Assembly (NCBI GenBank): GCA_021851865.1
Contig: JAJZBU010000001.1
Span: 1 to 64,000 of the forward strand
Direction of reading: 5' to 3'
Source of the DNA: Pseudomonadota bacterium
GTDB lineage: Bacteria; Pseudomonadota; Gammaproteobacteria; Pseudomonadales; Moraxellaceae
DNA length: 64,000 nucleotides
Part shown: piece by piece, positions 16,380-25,348 of the stretch
How positions within the stretch are numbered: position 1 is the stretch's first letter
Layout of the letters: each line of letters starts with the position of its first letter
Program-made: the position numbers and the translations under genes
The notes under the pieces: model-generated
The model's database searches: none
Told to the model about the DNA's origin: nothing
The model's input: the letters and a program-made list of their open reading frames with translations, nothing else

Positions 16380-17405
16380 ATGCGTGTCAGCGTGCTCGGT
16401 GGGGGTAGTTTCGGGACGGTGATCGCGCACTCGGCCGCGGCACGTGGGCATCAGGTGCGCCTCTGGCTGCGCGATCCGCAGCAATTGCAGGACATGCAGG
16501 AGAGTCGCCAGAACCGCAAATATCTGCCAGGGCTGGAACTGCACCCGCAGTTACAGTTCAGCTGCGATCTGGCGCACTGTCTGGAGCAGGTCGAGCTGGT
16601 GTTTTTTTCCTTGCCGAGTAAGGCGGTACGCCAAGTGGCCGGCGCTTGTCGAGCTCTGCTACCTTCGCAGGTCATGCTGGTCAGTACGACGAAAGGCATC
16701 GAGAAGGATAGTTTTCGTCTGATGAGCGAGATTTTGCGTGAAGAGACCGGCGTGGCGCGCATCGGTGTCCTCAGCGGCCCGAATTTGGCGCGCGAGATCG
16801 CCCAGGGCGTGTTGTCGGGAACCGTCATCGCCAGCCAGGACGAAGCCTTGCGGCAAGCGGTGCATGAGGCTCTGGTGTCGCCGCGGTTGCGCGTCTTCGC
16901 CAATAGCGATGTGTATGGTGTCGAACTCGGCGGCGCCTTGAAGAATATCTATGCCGTCGCCTCGGGCATCGCCGCCACCCTCGCTCCGGGCGAGAATGCG
17001 CGCAGCATGCTGCTGACGCGGGCGCTGGCTGAGATGAGTCGCCTGGCTTGCCGTATGGGCGCCAATCCCCTGACCTTTCTCGGCCTCGCCGGTGTCGGGG
17101 ATCTCATCGCCACCTGTTCTTCACCGCTCAGTCGTAACTATCAGGTGGGACAGGCCCTGGCGAGCGGACAGAGCCTCGAGGCGATCGTCGAGGAACTTGA
17201 GCAGACGGCGGAAGGGGTCAATACCATCGAACAGGTCAAGTTCAAGGCGGATGAGCTCAAAGTGCACATGCCCATCGTCCAGGGGCTCTATGCCTTCATT
17301 TTTGAACACCGTCCCATGCCCGAGGTCATCGCCAGGCTGATGCACGCCGGAGCGAGTGAAGACGTCGAGTTCAGCTTGATGTGGCGGCAGGGGGAAGGGA
17401 CGTGA
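16380..17405 (+). CDS. gpsA: Glycerol-3-phosphate dehydrogenase [NAD(P)+]
   Basis: Makes sn-glycerol 3-phosphate from dihydroxyacetone phosphate, the backbone of phospholipids. The 341-residue protein begins MRVSVLGGGSFGTVIAHSAA (Rossmann GxGxxG), has VLSGPNLAREIAQG and the catalytic-lysine segment VELGGALKNIYAVASGI, and ends with the substrate-binding helices of the family. The start at 16380 follows AGGAGAGG; an earlier in-frame ATG at 16320 adds a non-conserved extension. The stop TGA shares one base with the start of sixA. Confidence 0.97.
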   Translation: MRVSVLGGGSFGTVIAHSAAARGHQVRLWLRDPQQLQDMQESRQNRKYLPGLELHPQLQFSCDLAHCLEQVELVFFSLPSKAVRQVAGACRALLPSQVMLVSTTKGIEKDSFRLMSEILREETGVARIGVLSGPNLAREIAQGVLSGTVIASQDEALRQAVHEALVSPRLRVFANSDVYGVELGGALKNIYAVASGIAATLAPGENARSMLLTRALAEMSRLACRMGANPLTFLGLAGVGDLIATCSSPLSRNYQVGQALASGQSLEAIVEELEQTAEGVNTIEQVKFKADELKVHMPIVQGLYAFIFEHRPMPEVIARLMHAGASEDVEFSLMWRQGEGT

Positions 17406-17857
17406 TGCGCTTGCTGGTGGTGCGTCATGGCGAGGCGGAGCCCTTGCGGATGAGCGACGCCGAGCGTCGCCTGACCCGCGCCGGGCGGCAGCAAGTTGAA
17501 CTTCTCGCCGCGCGCTTGCAGGCGGCTTGGGCGGGTCGACGCCTGATCTGCAGTCCCTATCGGCGTGCCCAGGAGACGGCGGAGATTCTCGCCGCCACCC
17601 TCGGTGGCGTTCCAGAGATTTGGGACGAGATCACGCCGGAAGGATCGGTGCGCGCCTGTGCCGAACGCCTGCACGACGCTCAGGAGGATCTCGTTCTGGT
17701 CACCCATATGCATTTTCTTTCTGATCTTTGCGGCTATCTCGTCGATGGTTGCTTGCGCAGTGACGACTATGCTCTCGCGACGGCGTCGGTGCGCGTCCTC
17801 ACGGCGCCGTTGTGGTTGCCGGGTACGGCGCGGGTGATGGCGGGCGTCGATTCCTGA
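17405..17857 (+). CDS. sixA: Phosphohistidine phosphatase SixA family
   Basis: Small histidine phosphatase (150 residues) of the phosphoglycerate mutase superfamily; SixA removes phosphate from His residues of phosphotransfer proteins such as ArcB or PTS-Ntr components. The catalytic RHG motif is at residues 7-9 (LLVVRHGEAEP) and the second catalytic His is in LVLVTHMHFLSDL. An SPYRRAQETAE segment binds phosphate. It overlaps gpsA by one base and thrB by one base, so the three genes are one operon. Confidence 0.88.
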   Translation: MRLLVVRHGEAEPLRMSDAERRLTRAGRQQVELLAARLQAAWAGRRLICSPYRRAQETAEILAATLGGVPEIWDEITPEGSVRACAERLHDAQEDLVLVTHMHFLSDLCGYLVDGCLRSDDYALATASVRVLTAPLWLPGTARVMAGVDS

Positions 17858-18774
17858 TGTCGGTGTTCACGCCTGTCGCGCCGGTCGATCTGCAGGATCT
17901 GCTGGTGACGCTCGATCTCGGCGCCATCCTTCGCCTGCAGGCCATCACCCAGGGCGTGCAGAACAGCAATTATTTTCTCAGCACGACGCGCGGCGACTGG
18001 GTGCTCACCTTGTTCGAGCACCTCGACCATGCCCAGGCACAGATCTATGTCGATCTTCTGATACAACTGCATGCTCAGGGGTTGCCGGTCGTGCAACCTT
18101 GTCATCGGCAGCTGTTCACGCTGCACGACAAACCAGCCCTGCTCGTGCCGCGCAGTTTTGCCATCCCCGTGCAGGAGCCGAATCTGGCGCAGTTGCGCAG
18201 TCTTGGGATGTGGCTTGGGCGTCTGCATCAAGCCCTGCGCACCTGGAACGGTCCCGATCATCCGCGCGCCCGACCTTGGCGGCAGGCGCAGGCGGCGGCC
18301 TTGCACCCCAGACTGGCGGTTGCGGATCGCGATCTTGTGCGCTGGGCCGAACAGATCGATCTGGCGCTGGCGGCGACGACCTGGGCGTCGGGTGGTATTC
18401 ATGCCGACCTTTTTCGCGACAACGTGCTGTGGCAGGGTGACCAGCTCGCCCTCATCCTCGATTTTTATGTGGCGGGACGTGATGCCCTGTTCTTTGACCT
18501 GGCGATCTGCCAGCACGACTGGTGTCGTGACGAAGGCGGTGTGTTGCAGCCGGTGGCCTGGTCGAACTTTCTCCAGGCGTATGAGCAAGAACGGCCTCTG
18601 TCGGCAGCGGAACGAGACCCCCGCACGCAACACGCATTCGCCGTGGTCGCGGCGCTGCGCTTTTTTCTCTCGCGCCAGCACGCCGCTTTGCAACCGGCGG
18701 CGCCGGGAGTGCAGGTCAAGGACCCCCAGGTTTATCGGCGTATTTTGCAGGTTTTGCGCGCCGAGTCGCCTTGA
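17857..18774 (+). CDS. thrB: Homoserine kinase, APH-fold type
   Basis: Phosphorylates homoserine in threonine synthesis. The 305-residue protein belongs to the aminoglycoside-phosphotransferase-like form used by pseudomonads and relatives, not the GHMP form of E. coli. Family marks are GVQNSNYFLSTTRGDWVLT near the N-terminus and the catalytic HADLFRDN (182-189), followed by LILDFYVAGRDALFFDLA, which supplies the Mg-binding Asp. The start codon overlaps the sixA stop. The other threonine genes, hom and thrC, are 32 kb away. Confidence 0.9.
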   Translation: MSVFTPVAPVDLQDLLVTLDLGAILRLQAITQGVQNSNYFLSTTRGDWVLTLFEHLDHAQAQIYVDLLIQLHAQGLPVVQPCHRQLFTLHDKPALLVPRSFAIPVQEPNLAQLRSLGMWLGRLHQALRTWNGPDHPRARPWRQAQAAALHPRLAVADRDLVRWAEQIDLALAATTWASGGIHADLFRDNVLWQGDQLALILDFYVAGRDALFFDLAICQHDWCRDEGGVLQPVAWSNFLQAYEQERPLSAAERDPRTQHAFAVVAALRFFLSRQHAALQPAAPGVQVKDPQVYRRILQVLRAESP

Positions 18775-18846
18775 TCAAGCCGCTGCAGCAAGCCGGTCAT
18801 GGCGTGCTAGACTGCCAGAATGGGCTGTTGGGTGCTGGAGGTGGGC

Positions 18847-20220
18847 ATGGAAGAAGAGGCATTACCCTGCAGGATACAACGCAAAGCGCTGGAAATGATC
18901 GTCCAGGATTGTTCGATCGTTGAGGTTCTCGATGCGATTTTGCGCGAGGTCGAGTCGTCGATCGATGGGCTTTACTGCTCGGTCGTCGCGCTCGACGAGG
19001 ATGGTGTGCACGTTCATCCGCTGTCGGCGCCCTCTTTGCCGGTGGGCTATTCGTCGGCACTCGAAGGCACGTGCATCGGACGGGATCAAGGCTCCTGCGG
19101 CGCCGCCATGGCGATCGAACAGGCGGTCATCGTCAGCGACATCGCGACGGATCCCTTGTGGCGACCTTTTCATGACCTGGCCCTCTCTTTTGGTCTGCAC
19201 GCCTGTTGGTCGGTGCCGATACGCATGACCGGCAAGCCCATCCTCGGATCGTTTGCCATGTATTACGACCGCGTGGCGCATCCCGATGTCCGCTCCTGGC
19301 GATTGATCATGGGGACGATGAGTCTGGTCGCCCTTTGTCTCGAGCGCGAACGACATCGTCGCCAGTTGCAGCAGTCGCATCATCTGCTCGAGGTCAAAGT
19401 GGAGGCGCGCACCGAGGAGCTCACCCAGGCCTTGCGGTCTTTGCGCAATACACAGGAGGAACTGCTCAATCGCGAGAAGATGGCGGCGCTGGGCATGCTG
19501 GTGGCGGGGGTGGCGCATGAATTGAATACCCCGATCGGCAATGCCATCTTGTCGACGAGTTTTCTCTGCGAAGGTCAAAAGAAGCTTTTTTCTGCCCTGC
19601 AGGATGGGAGTCTCGGCCGCAACCAGCTCGATAGCGCTCTCGCCGACGCCAACGCGGCACTGATCCTGGTGCAGCGCAACCTCGAGAAAGCGGCGGATCT
19701 GATCGGTCATTTCAAGCAGATGGCGGTTGATCAAAGTAGTGAGCGCCGGCGGCAATTTCTCCTGCACGAGGTGATCGCCGACAATCTCGTCACGTTTCGC
19801 GCTTCGGTGCGCGGTATCGATCTTCACTTCGAGGTCGATGTCGCTCCCGATCTACTGCTCGACGGCTATCCTGGAGCTCTCGGCCAGGTCCTCACCAACC
19901 TGCTGGTCAATGCCCGTCTGCACGCATTCGCCGGGCGTGACCACGGCTGTATCGGGCTGCGCGCCTGGGCGAGCGGTGATGACGTTCATTTTGTGTGCAG
20001 CGACGATGGCTGTGGTATCGAGCCTGGACATCTGTCGCGCATTTTCGAGCCCTATTTTACGACGCGACCGGAGGCCGGCGGTAGCGGTCTCGGCATGGCC
20101 ATTGTTTACAATCTCATCGTTCACATTTTGGGTGGACGCATCGAAGTGCGTAGCCAGTTGGATCAGGGGAGTGAGTTCGTCATGGTGTTCCCGCGGGTGG
20201 CGCCGCTGCATCTGCCGTAG
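18847..20220 (+). CDS. Soluble GAF-domain sensor histidine kinase
   Basis: A 457-residue kinase without membrane segments. The N-terminal GAF domain (about 10-165) contains LEGTCIGRDQGSCGAA and IVSDIATDPLWRPF, typical of this domain. A coiled coil leads to the H-box VAGVAHELNTPIGN (His224). The HATPase domain has the N-box LTNLLVNARLHAF, DDGCGIEPGHLSRIFEPYFTT and SGLGMAIVYNL. GGAGG lies 5 nt before the chosen ATG. There is no receiver domain and no response-regulator gene beside it, so its partner and signal are unknown. Its last 58 bases overlap the convergent DUF1289 gene. Confidence 0.9.
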   Translation: MEEEALPCRIQRKALEMIVQDCSIVEVLDAILREVESSIDGLYCSVVALDEDGVHVHPLSAPSLPVGYSSALEGTCIGRDQGSCGAAMAIEQAVIVSDIATDPLWRPFHDLALSFGLHACWSVPIRMTGKPILGSFAMYYDRVAHPDVRSWRLIMGTMSLVALCLERERHRRQLQQSHHLLEVKVEARTEELTQALRSLRNTQEELLNREKMAALGMLVAGVAHELNTPIGNAILSTSFLCEGQKKLFSALQDGSLGRNQLDSALADANAALILVQRNLEKAADLIGHFKQMAVDQSSERRRQFLLHEVIADNLVTFRASVRGIDLHFEVDVAPDLLLDGYPGALGQVLTNLLVNARLHAFAGRDHGCIGLRAWASGDDVHFVCSDDGCGIEPGHLSRIFEPYFTTRPEAGGSGLGMAIVYNLIVHILGGRIEVRSQLDQGSEFVMVFPRVAPLHLP

Positions 20221-20624
20221 GAACGCTCATAGTGCGCTTGTGCCAGGGTGTAGAGTTCGGTCAGCAGATTGGCGATGCAGCGCTCGGGCGAGCCGGGCTG
20301 TAGCGCGACCAGGCCGATGTCTTGCGGGTCACGCGTTGGCCGCCGTTGCAGCAGGTCGACAGCGCGATAGGCGAGGCTGGCGTGGGCGAGAGCGCGCGTC
20401 GGGACTTGTGCCTGGAGCCGCTGGGTATCGACGATACGGTAGTGGCGAGCGAAGACCTGTTGCAATTCCGTCTCAAGACGGGCCCAGACGCGCGCCTTGA
20501 GCGCCGCATCATAGGCGTTCCAGGCCTGGATCTCATGCAGATAACGGCGGCAACCGCGACAGACCTCATCCCCGAAGACGGTGGAGCAAGTGCCGATACA
20601 AGGAGAGGGTAAGGCGTCGTTCAT
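20163..20624 (-). CDS. DUF1289 family cysteine-motif protein
   Basis: A 153-residue protein whose first 40 residues are the DUF1289 domain: PCIGTCSTVFGDEVCRGCRR, four cysteines likely to hold a metal, followed by the conserved Trp of EIQAWNAY. Family function is unknown. The remaining two thirds are helical and not recognised; short DUF1289 proteins end soon after the domain, so this is an extended form. It converges on and overlaps the histidine kinase gene by 58 nt and is divergent from the SirB-like gene. Confidence 0.8.
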   Translation of the reverse strand: MNDALPSPCIGTCSTVFGDEVCRGCRRYLHEIQAWNAYDAALKARVWARLETELQQVFARHYRIVDTQRLQAQVPTRALAHASLAYRAVDLLQRRPTRDPQDIGLVALQPGSPERCIANLLTELYTLAQAHYERSYGRCSGATRGNTMTNSLP

Positions 20625-20714
20625 CAGGGTCTCGCCAGGAGATGAGGGATCAAGGAGCTGTAGCCTGAGCTTATTTACGCTTAGAATGGGGGCACATGCA
20701 AGGCGGACGCACCG

Positions 20715-21089
20715 ATGCACTCCTATCTGCTGATCAAGCTCCTTCATATTTGCAGCGTCAGCTTGAGTCTGTGTCTGTTTCTGGCGCGCTGGTGGCTGCA
20801 GGGGCAGGGGCGGGCATGGCGTCAGCAGCTTTTCTGGCGTCTGGTGCCGCACATCAATGACAGCGTTCTATTGCTGGCGGCTGTGCTTCTCGTCGTTCTT
20901 TGGGGCGGCTTGAAGACGTGGATGCTGAGCAAGATCGTTGCGCTCCTGCTCTACATTCTACTTGGGCGTCAGGCTTTGCGTGCGAAAGGTCAAGCGTCCC
21001 TGCTTTACGGCAGCGCAGCCCTGTGCGTCTTTGCTTTCATCGTCTCCGTCGCTCTGACCAAGAACCCGGGCGGGTTCCTGGTCCGCTGA
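20715..21089 (+). CDS. SirB-family inner-membrane protein
   Basis: A 124-residue protein with four predicted membrane helices, starting MHSYLLIKLLHICSVSLSLC and ending with ALTKNPGGFLVR. The helix pattern and the early 'KLLHI' and 'PHINDSVLLL' segments match the SirB family (named for a Salmonella invasion regulator locus). The biochemical role is unknown. It is monocistronic and converges on the helicase gene with an 11-nt gap. Confidence 0.85.
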   Translation: MHSYLLIKLLHICSVSLSLCLFLARWWLQGQGRAWRQQLFWRLVPHINDSVLLLAAVLLVVLWGGLKTWMLSKIVALLLYILLGRQALRAKGQASLLYGSAALCVFAFIVSVALTKNPGGFLVR

Positions 21090-21099
21090 GACGTCTTAC

Positions 21100-22821
21100 T
21101 TACTCGCCGCTTTCTTCCTGCGCCTGGATACGCCGGCGCTTGACCAGGGTGATGGTCGGGGCGGGATGCGTAGCCGGGCGGGACGCGTAGTCGGGCGACG
21201 GCGACTCCCAATTCGCCCGTGGCGCCGGCGACATGCGATCGAAGTTGCGCAGCGTCCGTCCTGCGCCATTGCCGTGACCGTTGCCATTGCCATTGCCATT
21301 GCCATTGCCATTGCCATTGCCATTGCCATTGCCATTGCCGTACTTGCGTGGGCGTACTGCTGCCGCAGGATGGCGCTTGTCGCCCTGATGCTGCTGACCA
21401 TGGCGAGGCGCTGCTGGCCGGCTATGGCCATCGAGGCCGAGGCTGTGCGCGAGCAGGGGAATCTGGTAGGTCGACGCCGCGCCATCATCGTGCTGGCGTG
21501 GTTGCCGCGATTCATGCTGGCGAGCCGCCGGGCGCTGTTCGTGCTGACGTCCTGCCGGGCGTGGTGCGCGATCCTGCTGGAAGCGTGGGCGTGAGTTGCG
21601 ATCGCGATCACGCTCGCGGTCGGGACGCTGGCCACGGCCGTTGTCCTGGCGCGAGGCTTTGTTTTTCGGCTCGAGACCGGCGATGGTACTGGCCGGGATG
21701 TGCTGACCGGTGTATTGGCCGATGCGCGCCAGCAGGCCACGATCGCGCGAACTGACCAGGCTGATGGCGACACCCGCACGTCCGCCACGGCCGGTGCGGC
21801 CGATGCGATGGACGTAATCTTCGACACCACGCGGCAGGTCGAAATTGATGACGTGTGAGACGCCGGCGACGTCGAGACCACGGGCAGCGACGTCGGTGGC
21901 GACGAGGACCTTGGTCTTGCGCTTGTGCATGTTCTCCAGCGTGCGATTGCGCGCACTCTGGCGCATGTCGCCGTGTAGGGCGGAACAGCTGATGCCCCAG
22001 GAGGCGATTTCTTCCGCCAGATGGTCGGCATCGACCCGCGTCGAGGTGAAGATGATCGCCTGATCGACATCCTGAGCGGCGAGCAGAGAGGTCAAGAGAG
22101 CCTTTTTATGCTCGATGTCATCGCTGAAATAGACGCGCTGTTCGATATTGTCGTGGCTTTCGCGCACGCTGTTCAGGCGGACATGCTGCGGATTGCGCAG
22201 AATACGCTTGGCCAAGCCGGCGAGGTCGCCTTCGACGGTGGCGGAGAACAGCAGGGTCTGCCGCTCCTGCGGCAGGCGTTCGACGATGTTTTCGACGTCA
22301 TCGATGAAGCCCATGTCGAGCATGCGATCGGCTTCATCGAGCACCAGCGTCTGTGTCTGATCGAGGTGGATGAGGTTCTGGCCGAGCAGGTCGATCAAGC
22401 GTCCCGGCGTCGCCACCAGGATGTCGTAGGGACGCGACAGCATGCGCTGCTGCTGACCATAGGGGGTGCCGCCGAGGATGGCGACGGTGCGCACGCCGGG
22501 AAGGTGGCGGGCGTAAGTCTGTGCCGCCTGCGTCACCTGACGGGCGAGTTCGCGCGTCGGGGTGAGGATGAGCAGGCGTGGGCCGTGCTGTTTGCGTGGG
22601 CCGGCTTCCTTGAGGCGATCCTTGTCCTGTTCGAAGCGTTGCAAGGCGGGGAGCAGAAAGGCTGCCGTCTTGCCGCTGCCGGTCTGCGCCGAAACGATAA
22701 GATCGCTACCGGTGAGGGCCAGGGGAATGGCTTGCTGTTGAACGGGGGTGGCATTTTCATAGCCGCTATCGCTCAAAGCCCTGAGCAAGGGGGGGCACAG
22801 GCCCAAAGATTCAAATGTCAT
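21100..22821 (-). CDS. rhlE: DEAD-box RNA helicase, RhlE type
   Basis: ATP-dependent RNA helicase for rRNA maturation and mRNA turnover. The 573-residue protein has the Q motif (YENATPVQQQAIP), Walker A AQTGSGKT, PTRELARQV, LVLDEADRMLD, SAT and the C-terminal helicase motifs (DVAARGLDV, HRIGRTGRGGR). After about residue 375 comes a basic, low-complexity tail rich in Arg, Gln, His and Gly, with ten Asn-Gly dipeptides in tandem. The start MTFESLGLCPPLLRAL is typical of RhlE; an ATG two codons upstream (22827) is equally possible, while the frame open to 22980 is not conserved. Confidence 0.95.
   Translation of the reverse strand: MTFESLGLCPPLLRALSDSGYENATPVQQQAIPLALTGSDLIVSAQTGSGKTAAFLLPALQRFEQDKDRLKEAGPRKQHGPRLLILTPTRELARQVTQAAQTYARHLPGVRTVAILGGTPYGQQQRMLSRPYDILVATPGRLIDLLGQNLIHLDQTQTLVLDEADRMLDMGFIDDVENIVERLPQERQTLLFSATVEGDLAGLAKRILRNPQHVRLNSVRESHDNIEQRVYFSDDIEHKKALLTSLLAAQDVDQAIIFTSTRVDADHLAEEIASWGISCSALHGDMRQSARNRTLENMHKRKTKVLVATDVAARGLDVAGVSHVINFDLPRGVEDYVHRIGRTGRGGRAGVAISLVSSRDRGLLARIGQYTGQHIPASTIAGLEPKNKASRQDNGRGQRPDRERDRDRNSRPRFQQDRAPRPAGRQHEQRPAARQHESRQPRQHDDGAASTYQIPLLAHSLGLDGHSRPAAPRHGQQHQGDKRHPAAAVRPRKYGNGNGNGNGNGNGNGNGNGNGHGNGAGRTLRNFDRMSPAPRANWESPSPDYASRPATHPAPTITLVKRRRIQAQEESGE
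21281..21340. repeat. Hexanucleotide microsatellite inside the helicase gene
   Basis: Ten tandem copies of TTGCCA (the last is TTGCCG), encoding (Asn-Gly)10 on the minus strand. The unit is a multiple of three, so slippage changes linker length without shifting the frame. Confidence 0.97.
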
Positions 22822-23077
22822 GGACATCCCGAAGTGAGGATCATGCAGATCCGATACGGTGGAGGCGAGCTCTGCAGAGACAAAGCGATCGGCCGGCGTA
22901 GATCGTAGCCAACCAAATTCATGGCCGGTAGGGCCTGAGGGGGTCAGTACGACGAGTGCCGCATAGGGCGGCGTGCGCATCGTACGCCAAAGTTAAGAGG
23001 TCATGCAAGCTTTTTTTGATTCGATCGTTTCGGCTTCGTTGCGCAGCGTCGGCAGGTGCAGGCGCTGAAGAGATTTT

Positions 23078-23398
23078 CTAGAAATGCTCGAACTCCATGG
23101 CCAGCATGAAACCGCCGATGACCATCATCGACAGGCCGAGCATAAAGAAAATGTCAGCGTATTTTTCCAGGCCAATGCTGAGTCGCATCGCGCGCATGGA
23201 GATGTAGGAAAGAAAACAGCTGAGCAGAAAAACCAGCCCGGTGAGGGCGAAGATGCTATCGATGATGGTGCTGACGTGGCGTGTCGCTTCCGTCAGTCTG
23301 ACGATGCTGATGACGGTGATGCAGACGCCGACCATCGTCGCCGAGGTCGGCAGGATATGGTTGGCGATACTGTTGCTGTTTTCTCTTGGGTCGCTCAT
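23078..23398 (-). CDS. Small inner-membrane protein of unknown function
   Basis: A 106-residue protein with three membrane helices: LPTSATMVGVCITVISIVRL, then SIFALTGLVFLLSCFLSYIS, then FFMLGLSMMVIGGFMLAMEF. Short polar ends flank them. I do not recognise a named family. It follows proS on the same strand after 69 nt and may be co-transcribed. ATG 23398 is preferred; the open frame extends to 23446 without a better ribosome site. Confidence 0.7.
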   Translation of the reverse strand: MSDPRENSNSIANHILPTSATMVGVCITVISIVRLTEATRHVSTIIDSIFALTGLVFLLSCFLSYISMRAMRLSIGLEKYADIFFMLGLSMMVIGGFMLAMEFEHF

Positions 23399-23467
23399 GC
23401 GCGCATATCCAGGGTTGCAGCGCCCGGATTCTAGCATAAGCAGCATCCGGGCAGGTCGGATTGAGAC

Positions 23468-25192
23468 TCAGTCCAGGCGCACGCGCGTACGCAGGCTGTC
23501 GATCAGATTCTGCAAGGGCAGCTCATCGGCGAAGCCATCGCGGCGCCGTTTGTATTCGATACTGCCTGCGTCCAGGCCCTTTTCTGCGAGAACGAGCCGG
23601 TGCGGAATGCCGAGCAGTTCGCTGTCGGCAAACTTGACGCCGGGTCGCTCGTTGCGATCGTCGAGCAAGACGTCGAAGCCTGCGTCCTGTAGCTGACGAT
23701 AGAGCTGCAAGGCCGCTTCTTGGATGCGCGGTGATTTGTGCCAGTTGAGTGCGATCAGGGCGATATGGAAAGGCGCCATGCTGTCCGGCCAGACGATGCC
23801 CTGTGCATCATGATTTTGCTCGATGGCGGCGGCGACGACGCGGGTGACGCCGATGCCGTAGCAGCCCATGGTCAAGGTCAGCGGTCGACCGTCTTCGGCG
23901 AGGACAGAGGCGGCGAGCGCCGCCGAGTACTTCTGGCCGAGCTGGAAGATGTGGCCGACCTCGATGCCGCGACAGAGCTGCAGGCGACCGCCGCCGTCGG
24001 GCGAAGGATCGCCGGCGACGACATTGCGCAGATCGGCGACTTCGGCGCGCGGCAGATCGCGCTGCCAGTGCACATGCTGCAGATGCTGTTCCGCCTGATT
24101 GCTACCGCAGATGAAATCGTCGAGGGCGTCGGCGGCGCGGTCGGCGATGATGCGCAAAGGCAGGCCGACCGGGCCTAGGGTGCCCGTCTGCAGACCGGTG
24201 GCGGCATGGATTTCTTCGGCGCTGGCGAAGGTCAGCGGTTGTGCGATGGCGGCAATCTTTTCCGCCTTGATCGTGTTCAGTTCATGGTCGCCGCGCAGCA
24301 GCAGGGCGACTAGGGGCTGGGCGCCGGTTGCGTCGGGACGGCCATGCACGATGAGGATTTTGAGCATGCGCTCGGCCGGCAGCCCCAGCAGGGCGCAGAG
24401 TTCGTCGATGCTGTGCGCCTGCCCCGTCGCCAGCGTGCACATGGGGGTCGTTGACGGTGGGGTGCGCGACGGAGCTAGGGCCTCGGCCATCTCGATGTTG
24501 GCGGCATAATCGGAGTTTTCGGCGTAAGCGATGACGTCTTCACCGCTTTGCGCCAGGACGTGGAATTCATGCGAGCCCTGGCCGCCGATCGACCCGGTAT
24601 CGGCCTGCACAGGGCGGAAATTGAGGCCGAGTCGGGTGAAGATGCGGGTGTAGGTGGCGTACATCTCGGCGTAGGTACTCTCCAGGGAGGCCTGATCGAG
24701 ATGGAAGGAGTAGGCGTCCTTCATGATGAATTCACGCGAACGCATGACGCCGAAACGCGGCCGTACTTCATCACGGAATTTTGTCTGAATCTGATAGAAA
24801 TTGACCGGTAGTTGTCGATACGAGTGCAATTCCCGGCGTGCTAGATCGGTGATCACCTCTTCGTGGGTCGGGCCGAGGACGAAGGGGCGTTGATGGCGGT
24901 CCTGAAAGCGCAGCAGTTCCGGGCCATAGGCCTGATAACGCTGCGATTCCTGCCACAGTTCGGCGGGTTGGGTGACGGGCATGAGCAACTCGAGAGCACC
25001 GCTGGCGTCCATTTCGGCACGGATGATGCGCTCTACTTTGCGTAGAACGCGCAGGCCGGTTGGAAGCCAAGTATAGAGCCCGGTCGCCAGTTTACGGATC
25101 ATGCCGGCGCGCAGCATCAGCTGGTGGCTGATGACCTCGGCGTCGTTGGGAGTATCGCGAAGGGTGGCGAGAGGATAAAGACTGGCGCGCAT
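23468..25192 (-). CDS. proS: Prolyl-tRNA synthetase
   Basis: Class II synthetase that charges tRNA-Pro. At 574 residues it is the long bacterial type, with the editing domain inserted between motifs 2 and 3 (about 225-400, including [20 protein letters not shown]), which clears Ala-tRNA-Pro. N-terminal family residues [20 protein letters not shown] and the motif 2 region [21 protein letters not shown] are intact, as is motif 3 near [18 protein letters not shown]. The C-terminal anticodon-binding domain is complete. Confidence 0.98.
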   Translation of the reverse strand: MRASLYPLATLRDTPNDAEVISHQLMLRAGMIRKLATGLYTWLPTGLRVLRKVERIIRAEMDASGALELLMPVTQPAELWQESQRYQAYGPELLRFQDRHQRPFVLGPTHEEVITDLARRELHSYRQLPVNFYQIQTKFRDEVRPRFGVMRSREFIMKDAYSFHLDQASLESTYAEMYATYTRIFTRLGLNFRPVQADTGSIGGQGSHEFHVLAQSGEDVIAYAENSDYAANIEMAEALAPSRTPPSTTPMCTLATGQAHSIDELCALLGLPAERMLKILIVHGRPDATGAQPLVALLLRGDHELNTIKAEKIAAIAQPLTFASAEEIHAATGLQTGTLGPVGLPLRIIADRAADALDDFICGSNQAEQHLQHVHWQRDLPRAEVADLRNVVAGDPSPDGGGRLQLCRGIEVGHIFQLGQKYSAALAASVLAEDGRPLTLTMGCYGIGVTRVVAAAIEQNHDAQGIVWPDSMAPFHIALIALNWHKSPRIQEAALQLYRQLQDAGFDVLLDDRNERPGVKFADSELLGIPHRLVLAEKGLDAGSIEYKRRRDGFADELPLQNLIDSLRTRVRLD

Positions 25193-25348
25193 GTCAAGAA
25201 CCTGTTGGACGACGAAGTGGTGAGCATTTTGACATCAGCCCCGGCGCTTGAACAGTCGCAGCCTGCGCTTCCGTTCCGATAGAAGGCCAGGCTTGCCGAT
25301 GGAAATTGGGCTATACCTGTGGCGGATACTTGTGTTGCGGGAGGTCGT

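Noticed and set aside
21166-21755. Plus-strand frames opposite the helicase tail with runs of Ala-Ile or Cys-His
   Set aside because: They are the complement of the TTGCCA microsatellite and have no independent support.
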